Source: an uncultured Flavonifractor sp. (lineage in GTDB: Bacteria; Bacillota; Clostridia; Oscillospirales; Oscillospiraceae). From it: a DNA stretch of 5,327 bases. This document shows positions 1-5,282 of this stretch, piece after piece; positions within the stretch are counted from its first letter, which is position 1; every line of letters begins with the position of its first letter. Location of the stretch: contig CANDFO010000108.1 of the NCBI GenBank assembly GCA_947384055.1, forward strand, positions 1 to 5,327, read 5' to 3'. Below the pieces are notes generated by a model. The model ran no database searches, was not told the DNA's origin, and saw only the letters and a list, made by a program, of their open reading frames with translations. A program made the translations under genes and the position numbers.

Positions 1-1
1 C

Positions 2-721
2 GGCGCTCTGCTGAAAGAGCCAGGGATTCCCAAAGCATCCCCGGCCGGCCATGGCCATATCCGCCCCGGTGTACCTGAGGATGCGGACCGCGTCACGGGC
101 GGAAAAAATGTCCCCGTTGGCAATGACCGGAATGGAGACCGCCTCCTTCACCGCACGGATATAGTCCCAGTCGGCGCGGCCGGCGTACATCTGGGTCCGG
201 GTGCGCCCGTGGACCGCCACGGCGGACACCCCCGCGGACTCCATAGCCTGGGCGAACTCCACGCAGTTGATGGAGCCCTTGTCCCACCCCAGGCGGCATT
301 TGACGGTGACGGGCCGGCCCCCGGCTCCCCGTATGACGGCTTCCGCCACCCGGACCGCCAGGTCCACGTCCCGCATCAGGCCGGAGCCGTCTCCGTGCTG
401 GGCCACCTTGGGCACGGGACAGCCCATGTTGATGTCGATGATATCCGCTCCGGAGCGCGCGGCCGCAATGCCCGCCGCCTGTTCCATGCAGGCGGGGTCG
501 CTGCCGAAAAGCTGAACCGCCGCCGGATGCTCTCCCTCCCCCAGCTCCAGCAGGGGGAGGGACTTTTTGTCCTGATAGCACAGGGCCTTGGCGCTCACCA
601 TCTCTGTCACCGTATAGCCCGCCCCCAGCTCCCGGCAGACGGTGCGGAAAGCCAGGTCGGTAACGCCAGCCATGGGTGCCAGGGCGATGGGAACACCGAT
701 TGTTACACTGCCGATATTCAC
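2..721 (-). CDS. dusB: tRNA-dihydrouridine synthase DusB, 3' end beyond the window
   Basis: Flavin enzyme of the Dus family (COG0042), which reduces uridines in the tRNA D-loop with NADPH in the cytoplasm. I translated the minus strand from GTG 721 and obtained 240 residues without a stop; the family is usually about 320 residues, so roughly the last quarter lies beyond the left edge. Visible motifs: MAGVTD (17-22, FMN binding), DINMGCPVPK (96-105) with the catalytic Cys101, VKCRLGWD (140-147) with the conserved Lys141, VHGRTR (170-175) with His171, ANGDI (201-205) and GRGCFGNPW (226-234), the phosphate-binding end of the TIM barrel. The GTG start is supported by GAGG six bases upstream and by an in-frame TGA further upstream with no ATG between. 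A longer overlapping frame on the same strand, starting at 728, has no such motifs. DusB rather than another Dus paralogue is judged from the NMGCPVPK and GNPW forms. Confidence 0.95.
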   Translation of the reverse strand, partial: MNIGSVTIGVPIALAPMAGVTDLAFRTVCRELGAGYTVTEMVSAKALCYQDKKSLPLLELGEGEHPAAVQLFGSDPACMEQAAGIAAARSGADIIDINMGCPVPKVAQHGDGSGLMRDVDLAVRVAEAVIRGAGGRPVTVKCRLGWDKGSINCVEFAQAMESAGVSAVAVHGRTRTQMYAGRADWDYIRAVKEAVSIPVIANGDIFSARDAVRILRYTGADMAMAGRGCFGNPWLFQQSA

Positions 722-747
722 AGGACACCTCGCTGAACTTAGTCTAC

Positions 748-758
748 GGTATCATACC
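748..758. promoter_or_regulatory. Short dyad over the dusB -10 box
   Basis: GGTATCATACC is a perfect 5-base inverted repeat around a central C. It covers the predicted dusB -10 box, in the 118-base gap between two divergent genes. It could be an operator, or the symmetry may simply come from the -10 sequence itself. No regulator is recognisable nearby. Confidence 0.2.
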
Positions 759-779
759 ATAAACCCGGAGCCGCCGCAA
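751..779 (-). promoter_or_regulatory. Predicted sigma-A promoter of dusB
   Basis: On the minus strand, TTGCGG (774-779) and TATGAT (751-756) are separated by exactly 17 bases. The -10 box is preceded by TGG, an extended -10 (TGn). Transcription would start near 744, giving a leader of about 23 bases with the GAGG ribosome site in it. The -35 box matches only 3 of 6 consensus bases, and the extended -10 may compensate. Confidence 0.6.
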
Positions 780-839
780 GGTATCTTTCTCCCCCGGACG
801 GGGAATACTGAGAACAGATTCTGGAAGGGAGCCGGTTTT

Positions 840-1001
840 ATGGACCAATATATCTGCGATGTGTGCGGCTACATTTATGACCCAGCCGACGGGGACCCAG
901 CCAACGGCATCGCCCCGGGCACCCCCTGGGAATCTGTGCCGGACAACTGGGTGTGCCCGCTGTGCTACGTGGGAAAGGACCAGTTTTCCAAGGTGCAGTG
1001 A
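840..1001 (+). CDS. Rubredoxin
   Basis: Small iron protein of 53 residues, the usual rubredoxin size, that carries single electrons through one Fe bound by four cysteines. In anaerobes it commonly serves oxygen and peroxide detoxification. Ligands are Cys6 and Cys9 in CDVCGYIYD (6-14) and Cys39 and Cys42 in WVCPLCYVGKDQF (37-49). The aromatic core Tyr4, Tyr11, Tyr13, Trp30, Trp37 and Phe49 is intact, and DPADGD (14-19) and PGTPW (26-30) are typical. The start is ATG 840, with GGAAGGGAG (823-831) eight bases upstream; the longer frame upstream of it is not conserved-looking. Residue 43, just after the last ligand, is Tyr where almost all rubredoxins have Gly. The gene is monocistronic, divergent from dusB, and followed by a strong hairpin. 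I saw no convincing promoter for it; the physiological partner is unknown from this window. Confidence 0.96.
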   Translation: MDQYICDVCGYIYDPADGDPANGIAPGTPWESVPDNWVCPLCYVGKDQFSKVQ

Positions 1002-1037
1002 CCGCGGAAGGGGGCGCCCCGCAGGAGCCCCACGGCA

Positions 1038-1076
1038 AAACCCGCCGGCCTCTGAATATCAGAGGCCGGCGGGTTT
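1038..1076. terminator. Bidirectional terminator hairpin between rubredoxin and the DUF308 gene
   Basis: A perfect 18-bp stem (1038-1055 with 1059-1076) has an ATA loop. The outer end is AAACCC/GGGTTT. On the plus strand the stem ends GGGTTT then CTTA; on the minus strand it ends GGGTTTTG, reading out of the DUF308 gene whose stop is at 1116. The U-tracts are short, but the position between convergent genes and the stem strength fit a shared terminator. Confidence 0.85.
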
Positions 1077-1115
1077 CTTAGAGCCTGTTTCACATCTCGC
1101 CGCGTGATGAGGTTC

Positions 1116-1697
1116 TCACTCCACGTCAATGGGGTCTACCTCAATCGGCATCCGTTTGCGCAGCTGGCGGGTGAGGCGGCCCACCATAAAAATGGTCCAG
1201 ATGTCGCTGAGCCCCTCGTAGATAAAGACGCCGCCGATGACCATCACCAGGGCCTCGGCCGCCAGGTAGGGGTGGAACAGCACCACCAGGCCCAGTATCA
1301 GAGAGATGAGCGAGAGGACCAGGCTCACGTACCACCGGGAATACTCCAGCCGGCGCAGGTCAGCGGCCCGCTTCAAATTCAGCAGGCCGTCCACCAGAAT
1401 GAACAGGCCCAGGGCCACCGGCAGGATGGAAATGATCACCTGCGGCCGAACCAGGAAAAAGATTCCCAGCGCCCCGGCCACAATGCCCAGAAAAAGTTCC
1501 AGAACAAAGCCCCCGGCCCGGCTGAGAAAGAACCCCAGGATAGTGGCGGCGCCGTAGAATACCAGAATTCCGCCGAACGCATAACAGATTACCGCCGCTG
1601 TGGTTCCCGGCCAGACCAGCAGCACCACGCCCAGGAGAATATACAGCACAGCGGCCAGAAGAAAACTGATTTTCATGCTCTTGAAATATTCCCTCAC
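1116..1697 (-). CDS. DUF308/HdeD-like six-helix membrane protein
   Basis: Integral membrane protein of 193 residues, function unknown. The family (PF03729, which includes E. coli HdeD, an acid-resistance protein) is defined by short repeated membrane units. Six likely helices: about 10-29, 33-57, 64-83, 86-106, 122-141 and 145-171. The internal repeat is easy to see: LLGVVLLVWP (21-30), ALGIFFLVRP (76-85) and ILGLVVLFHP (134-143), each a helix closed by xxP and followed by a second helix. A short basic stretch (RLTRQLRKR, 174-182) and an acidic tail (EVDPIDVE) end the protein, probably in the cytosol. The GTG start at 1697 is chosen because GGAGGG (1705-1710) lies seven bases upstream; an ATG at codon 8 lacks a ribosome site. 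The gene is monocistronic, and its leader appears to be made of two long palindromic repeats. HdeD-like acid resistance is only a family analogy. Confidence 0.88.
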   Translation of the reverse strand: MREYFKSMKISFLLAAVLYILLGVVLLVWPGTTAAVICYAFGGILVFYGAATILGFFLSRAGGFVLELFLGIVAGALGIFFLVRPQVIISILPVALGLFILVDGLLNLKRAADLRRLEYSRWYVSLVLSLISLILGLVVLFHPYLAAEALVMVIGGVFIYEGLSDIWTIFMVGRLTRQLRKRMPIEVDPIDVE

Positions 1698-1722
1698 AGG
1701 AAATCCCTCCGTTTCCCCTCTG

Positions 1723-1881
1723 GTACTCCATTAAGTTAGAAATTACAGATTGAATTTGGAGCAGGATTTTTGCAGGGCAAGACGGAGGATGCCGGTGGGC
1801 TGACGCCCGCCAAGGACAACAACGAAGCCATGCGGAAATCCTGTCCGAAGGCAAATGCAGTTTTCTAGCTTGATGGAGTAC
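1723..1881. repeat. Long imperfect palindromic repeat, copy A (159 bp)
   Basis: The ends are inverted repeats: GTACTCCATTAAGTTAGAAA at the left against the complement of TTTTCTAGCTTGATGGAGTAC at the right. Pairing continues inward, with GCAGGATTT (1761-1769) facing AAATCCTG (1836-1843), so each arm is about 45 bases and the whole unit can fold into one long hairpin. The centre holds a separate 7-bp hairpin, GGTGGGC/GCCCGCC around TGAC (1794-1811, one G-T pair). The copy starts 12 bases upstream of the DUF308 ribosome site. It resembles intergenic elements such as ERIC or MITEs in build; I do not recognise the family. No coding sequence is evident inside. Confidence 0.8.
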
Positions 1882-1883
1882 TA

Positions 1884-2003
1884 GTACTTCACCAAGTTAA
1901 AAATCGCAGGTTGAATTCGAAGCAGGATTTTTGCAGGGCGGCAACGAAGCTACGCGGAAATCCTGCCCGAAGGCAAATGCAGTTTTCTGACTTGGTTGAG
2001 TAC
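1884..2003. repeat. Long imperfect palindromic repeat, copy B (120 bp)
   Basis: Second copy in the same orientation, two bases after copy A. Shared blocks include GCAGGATTTTTGCAGGGC (1922-1939, identical to 1761-1778), GCGGAAATCCTG, and a 22-base block ending in GCAGTTTTCT just before the right arm. The ends again mirror each other (GTACTTCACCAAGTTA against TGACTTGGTTGAGTAC), and GCAGGATTT/AAATCCTGC pair perfectly inside. It lacks most of the centre of copy A: 3 bases where A has 42, which accounts for the whole length difference. Read on the minus strand, it contains TGCC-TTCG-GGCA, a UUCG tetraloop hairpin; copy A has one mismatch in that stem. Confidence 0.8.
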
Positions 2004-2004
2004 C

Positions 2005-2033
2005 AGTATAACCGATTCCCCGGAAAAAGTCAC
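2005..2033 (-). promoter_or_regulatory. Predicted promoter reading through both repeats into the DUF308 gene
   Basis: On the minus strand, GTGACT (2028-2033, 4 of 6 consensus) and TATACT (2005-2010, 5 of 6) are 17 bases apart. Start would be near 1998, inside the outer arm of copy B. The next gene downstream is the DUF308 gene at 1697, so the leader would be about 300 bases and consist almost wholly of copies B and A. I saw no other convincing promoter between this point and that gene. Confidence 0.5.
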
Positions 2034-2061
2034 TAGACAGAAGGGCCGGGGCGTCAAAGTC

Positions 2062-2084
2062 CGCCGGTTTTTTTCAGGCCGGCG
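2062..2084. other. Hairpin downstream of the YbaK-family gene, possible weak terminator
   Basis: CGCCGG (2062-2067) and CCGGCG (2079-2084) form a 6-bp stem. The seven-T run (2068-2074) sits in the loop rather than after the stem, so this is not a classical terminator in either direction. It lies 28 bases past the stop of the minus-strand operon, where a terminator would be expected. The rest of 2011-2111 shows only the promoter already listed. Confidence 0.25.
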
Positions 2085-2111
2085 CAAGGGCTCCGCGGGG
2101 AAAACAGGCGT

Positions 2112-2585
2112 TCAGCTCCAGTTTTTGCACACGTCAATCCAACCGGCGCCGTTGGAGAGGGCATAGAGCTCCTCACAGCTCAGCGCCACGGCGGAGGCGG
2201 CGTTGCCCGCGGCGGGATAGACTGTTTCAAACCGCTGGAGGGATATGTCCAGATAGGTGGTCACATCGTCGCGCGCAATGCCGAAGGGACATACGCCTCC
2301 CACAGCGTGTCCGGTAAAGGCCAGCACCTGTTCCGGAGTAAGCATAGTAGCTTTACAGTGAAACATCTGCTTAAATTTGGAGTTGTCAATTTTGGCGTCT
2401 CCGGCGCAGACAATCAGAACGCAGCCCTCACCCACGGCAAAGGAGAGGGTTTTGGCAATATGGGCGGGCGCGCAGCCCACCGCCTGGGCCGCCAGCTCCA
2501 CCGTGGCGCTGGACACGTCAAATTCCCGGATGCGGCTGCCATAGCCCCGCTGGGTCAGGTAACTGCGGGCCTTCTCAAGAGACAT
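2112..2585 (-). CDS. YbaK/EbsC-type aminoacyl-tRNA deacylase (ProX-like)
   Basis: Free-standing editing-domain protein of 157 residues (YbaK/aminoacyl-tRNA synthetase-associated domain, PF04073), the usual length. Characterised members hydrolyse mischarged tRNA in the cytoplasm, such as Ala-tRNAPro or Cys-tRNAPro; which substrate this one uses cannot be told from sequence. Seen here: SSATVELAAQ (25-34), IAKTLSF (43-49) with the conserved Lys45, GDAKIDNSKFK (62-72), GGVCPFG (96-102) at the substrate pocket, and YLDISLQRFETVYPAAG (111-127). The ATG at 2585 gives the family-like N-terminus MSLEKAR and has AGGGG ten bases upstream. An in-frame GTG at 2591 would add two residues and overlap the upstream stop in GTGA; with AGGA eight bases before it, it remains possible. 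Either way it is translated directly after the thioesterase gene, from the same message. Confidence 0.9.
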   Translation of the reverse strand: MSLEKARSYLTQRGYGSRIREFDVSSATVELAAQAVGCAPAHIAKTLSFAVGEGCVLIVCAGDAKIDNSKFKQMFHCKATMLTPEQVLAFTGHAVGGVCPFGIARDDVTTYLDISLQRFETVYPAAGNAASAVALSCEELYALSNGAGWIDVCKNWS

Positions 2586-2587
2586 GC

Positions 2588-2983
2588 TCACACCGCCCCT
2601 TTCCTGGCCTCAGCCTTGGCCAAAAAGCGGTCTGTCACAATCACAAACCGCTCATGGACGCCGCCGCCGATGGGACCGGCCTCATCCCAGGCCTTTACGG
2701 ACAGGGTGAGCTTCTTCCCCTCCACCGCGGTGACTTCGGCCTCGGCCCATACGCGCATGCCCACAGGGGTGGCGGCGTCATGGGTCACGCTCAGGCGGGT
2801 GCCCACGGTCCCCTGTCCCTCCTCCAGCGCCGGCTGAACGGCATGGACGGCGGCATTTTCCATCAGGGCGGCCATATAAGGAGTGGCGAACACCGGCACC
2901 AGCCCGCTGCCCACGGCGGCGGCGGTGTTTTCCGGGGTAACGGTGGCTTCGGCCCGGCCCCGCAGTCCAACAGTAATTGACAT
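2588..2983 (-). CDS. FlK-like hot-dog thioesterase
   Basis: Protein of 131 residues resembling the fluoroacetyl-CoA thioesterase FlK and its many uncharacterised relatives, which hydrolyse small acyl-CoA thioesters. The FlK catalytic set Thr42, Glu50 and His76 is matched in residue and spacing by Thr34 (FATPYM, 32-37), Glu42 (LMENAA) and His68 (VTHDAATPVG, 66-75). The second half (VWAEAEVTAVEGKKLTLSVKA) is the typical strand pair of the fold, and GGGVHERFVI (106-115) is a common family ending. ATG 2983 has AAGGAG eleven bases upstream and a good promoter before it. It is the first gene of a two-gene unit with the YbaK-family deacylase. Fluoroacetate is an unlikely natural substrate in this setting; a housekeeping or detoxifying acyl-CoA hydrolase is more plausible, but the substrate is unknown. 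Confidence 0.85.
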   Translation of the reverse strand: MSITVGLRGRAEATVTPENTAAAVGSGLVPVFATPYMAALMENAAVHAVQPALEEGQGTVGTRLSVTHDAATPVGMRVWAEAEVTAVEGKKLTLSVKAWDEAGPIGGGVHERFVIVTDRFLAKAEARKGAV

Positions 2984-3016
2984 CGTTTCTTACGCTCCTT
3001 TCAGGTGTTGTTCTGT

Positions 3017-3045
3017 ATTTTACACCCGATTTCCCCAGGAGGCAA
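3017..3045 (-). promoter_or_regulatory. Predicted sigma-A promoter of the thioesterase and deacylase operon
   Basis: On the minus strand, TTGCCT (3040-3045, 4 of 6) and TAAAAT (3017-3022, 5 of 6) are separated by 17 bases. Start would be near 3010, leaving a leader of about 27 bases that contains the AAGGAG ribosome site (2995-3000). It lies in the gap after the DUF6512-like gene, so the operon need not depend on read-through from it. Confidence 0.65.
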
Positions 3046-3138
3046 GTGCGCCCGGCGGAAAATGCCCGCGGCTGCCGGCTCCGGCGGCCTGGCCCGGTCT
3101 ATCCGGGGGCGCTGAGGGAAAAGCCCCGGCTGTGACCG

Positions 3139-3660
3139 CTACATGCCGGAAAAAAAGGTATACTGAGAAGTCAGGGACAGGTCGGCAAAGAGCGCGCCCC
3201 GGGGCGGCAGGAAGGTAAAGAGCAGCAGGGCGCCCCCCAGCGCCGCCGCCAGCAGAACCGGCAGCTCCCACTGCTTTGCGCACCATGTCCGGGGCAGCAG
3301 AGGAGGGAGCAGGAAAATTCCGGCCATCAGCAGGACATACAGGACGATATCAAAAGCCATGTTTCCCGCGTCCAGCAGGATATAGCAGACATAGCCCGCC
3401 GCCAGCATTACGCCGCATCCCAGCAGCAAGGCCAGGGCCCGGGGCCCCAGAGACTGCCGGCCCTCCCGCCGGGCCAGCAACAGGAAGGCCGCCGCGCTGG
3501 GCCAGTAGAGGAGCTTCAGGTGTTCCCAGAGGCTCTCGTTGACCGGGGACAGGCAGGCGGTCAGCGGATTGGGCAGAAATTCGTAGAGGAAGTGCAGGCA
3601 GGCTCCGGCCACAGTAGCCAGTACAAAAGCCCAAAGCGTCGGTTTGGATGGACGGGACAT
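3139..3660 (-). CDS. DUF6512-like integral membrane protein
   Basis: Membrane protein of 173 residues with five likely helices: about 9-27, 49-63, 73-96, 102-122 and 132-152. The diagnostic stretch is LSPVNESLWEHLKLLYWP (37-54), between helices 1 and 2, which I associate with the DUF6512 family of clostridial membrane proteins. No function is known, and no enzymatic motif is seen. The frame stays open upstream to 3945, but ATG 3660 is the start: it has AAGGGGG eight bases upstream, and the residues before it are proline- and arginine-rich with no membrane pattern. It is divergent from ypeB, 182 bases away. The short tail LTSQYTFFSGM may differ from other family members. Downstream, 3023-3138 holds GC-rich inverted repeats without a T-run, so no clear terminator. 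Confidence 0.78.
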   Translation of the reverse strand: MSRPSKPTLWAFVLATVAGACLHFLYEFLPNPLTACLSPVNESLWEHLKLLYWPSAAAFLLLARREGRQSLGPRALALLLGCGVMLAAGYVCYILLDAGNMAFDIVLYVLLMAGIFLLPPLLPRTWCAKQWELPVLLAAALGGALLLFTFLPPRGALFADLSLTSQYTFFSGM

Positions 3661-3842
3661 AGACGATACCCCCTTTTTTCTTCTCACTGGGAAAGTATGC
3701 CCTGTTTTCCGGCAATAGACCCACCGTAAAAATTTCATCCCCCGGCCGATAAAATCCGCCTGCCCCGGTAAGACTAAGCCCCAAAGAGCTGCGGTTTTTG
3801 CGGCCGGGCACGGCAGGGCAGGAGCCGGACGGAGGGATTGGG
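3661..3842. other. Divergent intergenic region between the DUF6512-like gene and ypeB
   Basis: This holds the ribosome sites of both genes: GGGGG at 3669-3673 for the left gene and GGAGGG at 3831-3836 for ypeB. A TAAAAT at 3750-3755 on the plus strand could be a -10 box, but it has no matching -35. I looked for a sigma-G type promoter, expected for ypeB from Bacillus, and found none that is convincing. No hairpin or repeat stands out. Confidence 0.4.
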
Positions 3843-5222
3843 ATGAAACAGCTTTGGACAGGCCGACGGGGACAGGTGCGGGCGGCCAGCTTTCTGGCGG
3901 CGTTTCTGCTGGTGTCGGCGGGCTTCGCCCTGCAAAGCCGGGCACAGGCGGCGCAGTATGCCCGCCTGATGGAAAACCAGCGCCGCCACGCCTTCGCGGA
4001 GCTGTCCACGGCGGCGGGAGAGCTGGATGTGGCGCTCCGGAAGGCCAGCTATGCCAGCACCCCGGCGCTCTTTGCCAGCCAGTGCGCCCAGGCCTACGCC
4101 AAGGCTCTGGCCGCGCAGATGGCCCTGGGGGAGCTCCCCTTTGGCAATGTGGAGCTGGAGCAGACGGCGGCGTTCCTGGCCAAGGCCGGGGACTATGCCA
4201 TGGCCCTCTCCCGGGGGGCCTATGGGGACAGTGTGTGCACCCCGGAAGAGCGCAAGACCCTCACCGCCCTGGCACACACCGCCGCGGCGTTGGCGGAGAC
4301 GCTGGGAGAGCTCCAGCTCCGGCTGGGTACGGGAGAGGCGTCCCTGGAGGACCTGGAGGCCGCCCAGGAGCGGTTGTCCGCTGCCGCCGGGGAGGGGGGC
4401 GGCCTGACGGGGGGCTCGGTGTTCCAGACGGTGGAGGCCGACTTCCCCGAGGTGCCCGCCCTGGTGTATGATGGTCCTTTCTCCGAGCATCTGTCCAACC
4501 GCGTCCCCAAAATGCTGGAGGGAATGCCGCAAAAGGACCAGGGGGCGGCCCGGGAAGCGGCGGCTCATTTTCTGGGTCTGCGTCCGGAGATCTTCACCTG
4601 CACCGACCAGGGGGAGGGGCCGCTGCCCACCTGGGGCTTCACTGCGGCGGTGGACGGCGGCGAGCTCTATGTGGAAGTGACCCGCCAGGGGGCTCAGGTG
4701 CTCCAGGTGCTCTCCTCCCGGCCTATCGCCGGGGCCTCCCTGAGCCGGGAAGAAGGACTCCAGGCGGCGGCGGCGTTTTTGGAGGAGAAGGGCTATCCCA
4801 ACATGAAGCCCAGCTACTCCATTCATCAGGGGGATGCCCTGACAGTTCACTTTGCCGCCGTCCAGGACGGGGTGTACTGCTACCCGGACCTGGTCAAGGT
4901 GACGGTGGCGCTGGACAACGGAGGCGTGATCGGCTTTGAGGCCCACGGCTATCTGATGAACCACCGTACCCGCTCCCTCCCGGCCCTGGCGGTGGACGAG
5001 GCGGCGGCCCGGGCCTGCGTGGAGGACGAGGACACGCTGCGCATATTGTCTCACCAGACAGCTCTGATTCCCACCGGCGGCGAATATGAGGTGCTCTGCC
5101 ACGAGTTCAAGTGCGAGGCGGAGAACGGCAGTCATGTGCTGGTCTATGTCAATGTGGAGACCGGCCAGGAGGAACGGATTCTGCTGCTCCTGGAGGACGA
5201 GAGCGGGACGCTGACTATTTAA
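3843..5222 (+). CDS. ypeB: Spore germination protein YpeB
   Basis: YpeB is needed in spores to assemble and stabilise SleB, the lytic transglycosylase that degrades cortex peptidoglycan during germination; in Bacillus it sits at the inner spore membrane. This protein has 459 residues, close to the roughly 450 of B. subtilis YpeB. Residues 14-30 form one hydrophobic signal-anchor segment after a basic start (TGRRGQVR). Residues 35-185 are helical and alanine-rich, consistent with the N-terminal helical domain. From about 200 to 455 come the PepSY-type repeats, roughly 214-290, 300-375 and 382-455, introduced by FPEVPALVYDGPFSEHL (201-217), a strong YpeB signature; GYPNMKPSYS (317-326), GVYCYPDLVKV (343-353) and GFEAHGYLMNHR (364-375) are also characteristic. 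ATG 3843 has GGAGGG six bases upstream; an in-frame ATG 45 bases earlier has no such site. No sleB is adjacent in the window, unlike in Bacillus. Confidence 0.95.
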   Translation: MKQLWTGRRGQVRAASFLAAFLLVSAGFALQSRAQAAQYARLMENQRRHAFAELSTAAGELDVALRKASYASTPALFASQCAQAYAKALAAQMALGELPFGNVELEQTAAFLAKAGDYAMALSRGAYGDSVCTPEERKTLTALAHTAAALAETLGELQLRLGTGEASLEDLEAAQERLSAAAGEGGGLTGGSVFQTVEADFPEVPALVYDGPFSEHLSNRVPKMLEGMPQKDQGAAREAAAHFLGLRPEIFTCTDQGEGPLPTWGFTAAVDGGELYVEVTRQGAQVLQVLSSRPIAGASLSREEGLQAAAAFLEEKGYPNMKPSYSIHQGDALTVHFAAVQDGVYCYPDLVKVTVALDNGGVIGFEAHGYLMNHRTRSLPALAVDEAAARACVEDEDTLRILSHQTALIPTGGEYEVLCHEFKCEAENGSHVLVYVNVETGQEERILLLLEDESGTLTI

Positions 5223-5237
5223 GGACCTCCGCAATTA

Positions 5238-5272
5238 AAGCCCCGGCAATCCCAAACGGATTGCCGGGGCTT
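5238..5272 (+). terminator. Terminator hairpin after ypeB
   Basis: A perfect 15-bp stem (5238-5252 with 5258-5272) has the loop CAAAC, 15 bases after the ypeB stop. The U-tract after it is poor (GCAGTTTG), but the stem is GC-rich and the position fits. Confidence 0.8.
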
Positions 5273-5282
5273 GCAGTTTGTC

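Noticed and set aside
93..728. A minus-strand frame starting at GTG 728, overlapping dusB
   Set aside because: It is shifted relative to the frame that carries all the DusB motifs and is rich in Gly and Arg.
1104..1739. A 211-residue plus-strand frame opposite the DUF308 gene
   Set aside because: The product is rich in Gln, His, Lys and Pro with no domain, while the minus strand gives a clean six-helix protein with a strong ribosome site.
1736..1831. A possible 31-residue leader peptide on the minus strand within repeat copy A
   Set aside because: There is no ribosome site before the ATG, and copy B has GTA in place of the ATG, so the frame is not conserved between copies.
1723..2003. Integron attC sites
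   Set aside because: The copies are of suitable size and palindromic, and GTTAGAA resembles a core site. However, the end motifs do not match the RYYYAAC and GTTRRRY pattern in the right order, and no cassettes or integrase are present.
1723..2003. CRISPR array or IS element
   Set aside because: Only two copies of unequal length occur, with no spacers between them, and there is no transposase or cas gene in the window.
1698..2033. A riboswitch in the leader of the DUF308 gene
   Set aside because: The leader is accounted for by two repeat copies. I recognise no known riboswitch core, and there is no terminator or anti-terminator next to the gene.
3661..3945. N-terminal extension of the DUF6512-like protein up to 3945
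   Set aside because: The extension overlaps the ypeB start, is proline-rich without membrane pattern, and lacks a ribosome site, whereas ATG 3660 has a strong one.
3774..5234. A 486-residue open frame on the minus strand covering all of ypeB
   Set aside because: It lies exactly antisense to a recognisable YpeB protein. Its product is low-complexity (Gln, Arg, Gly, Leu, His) without motifs, as expected for an antisense frame in GC-rich coding DNA.
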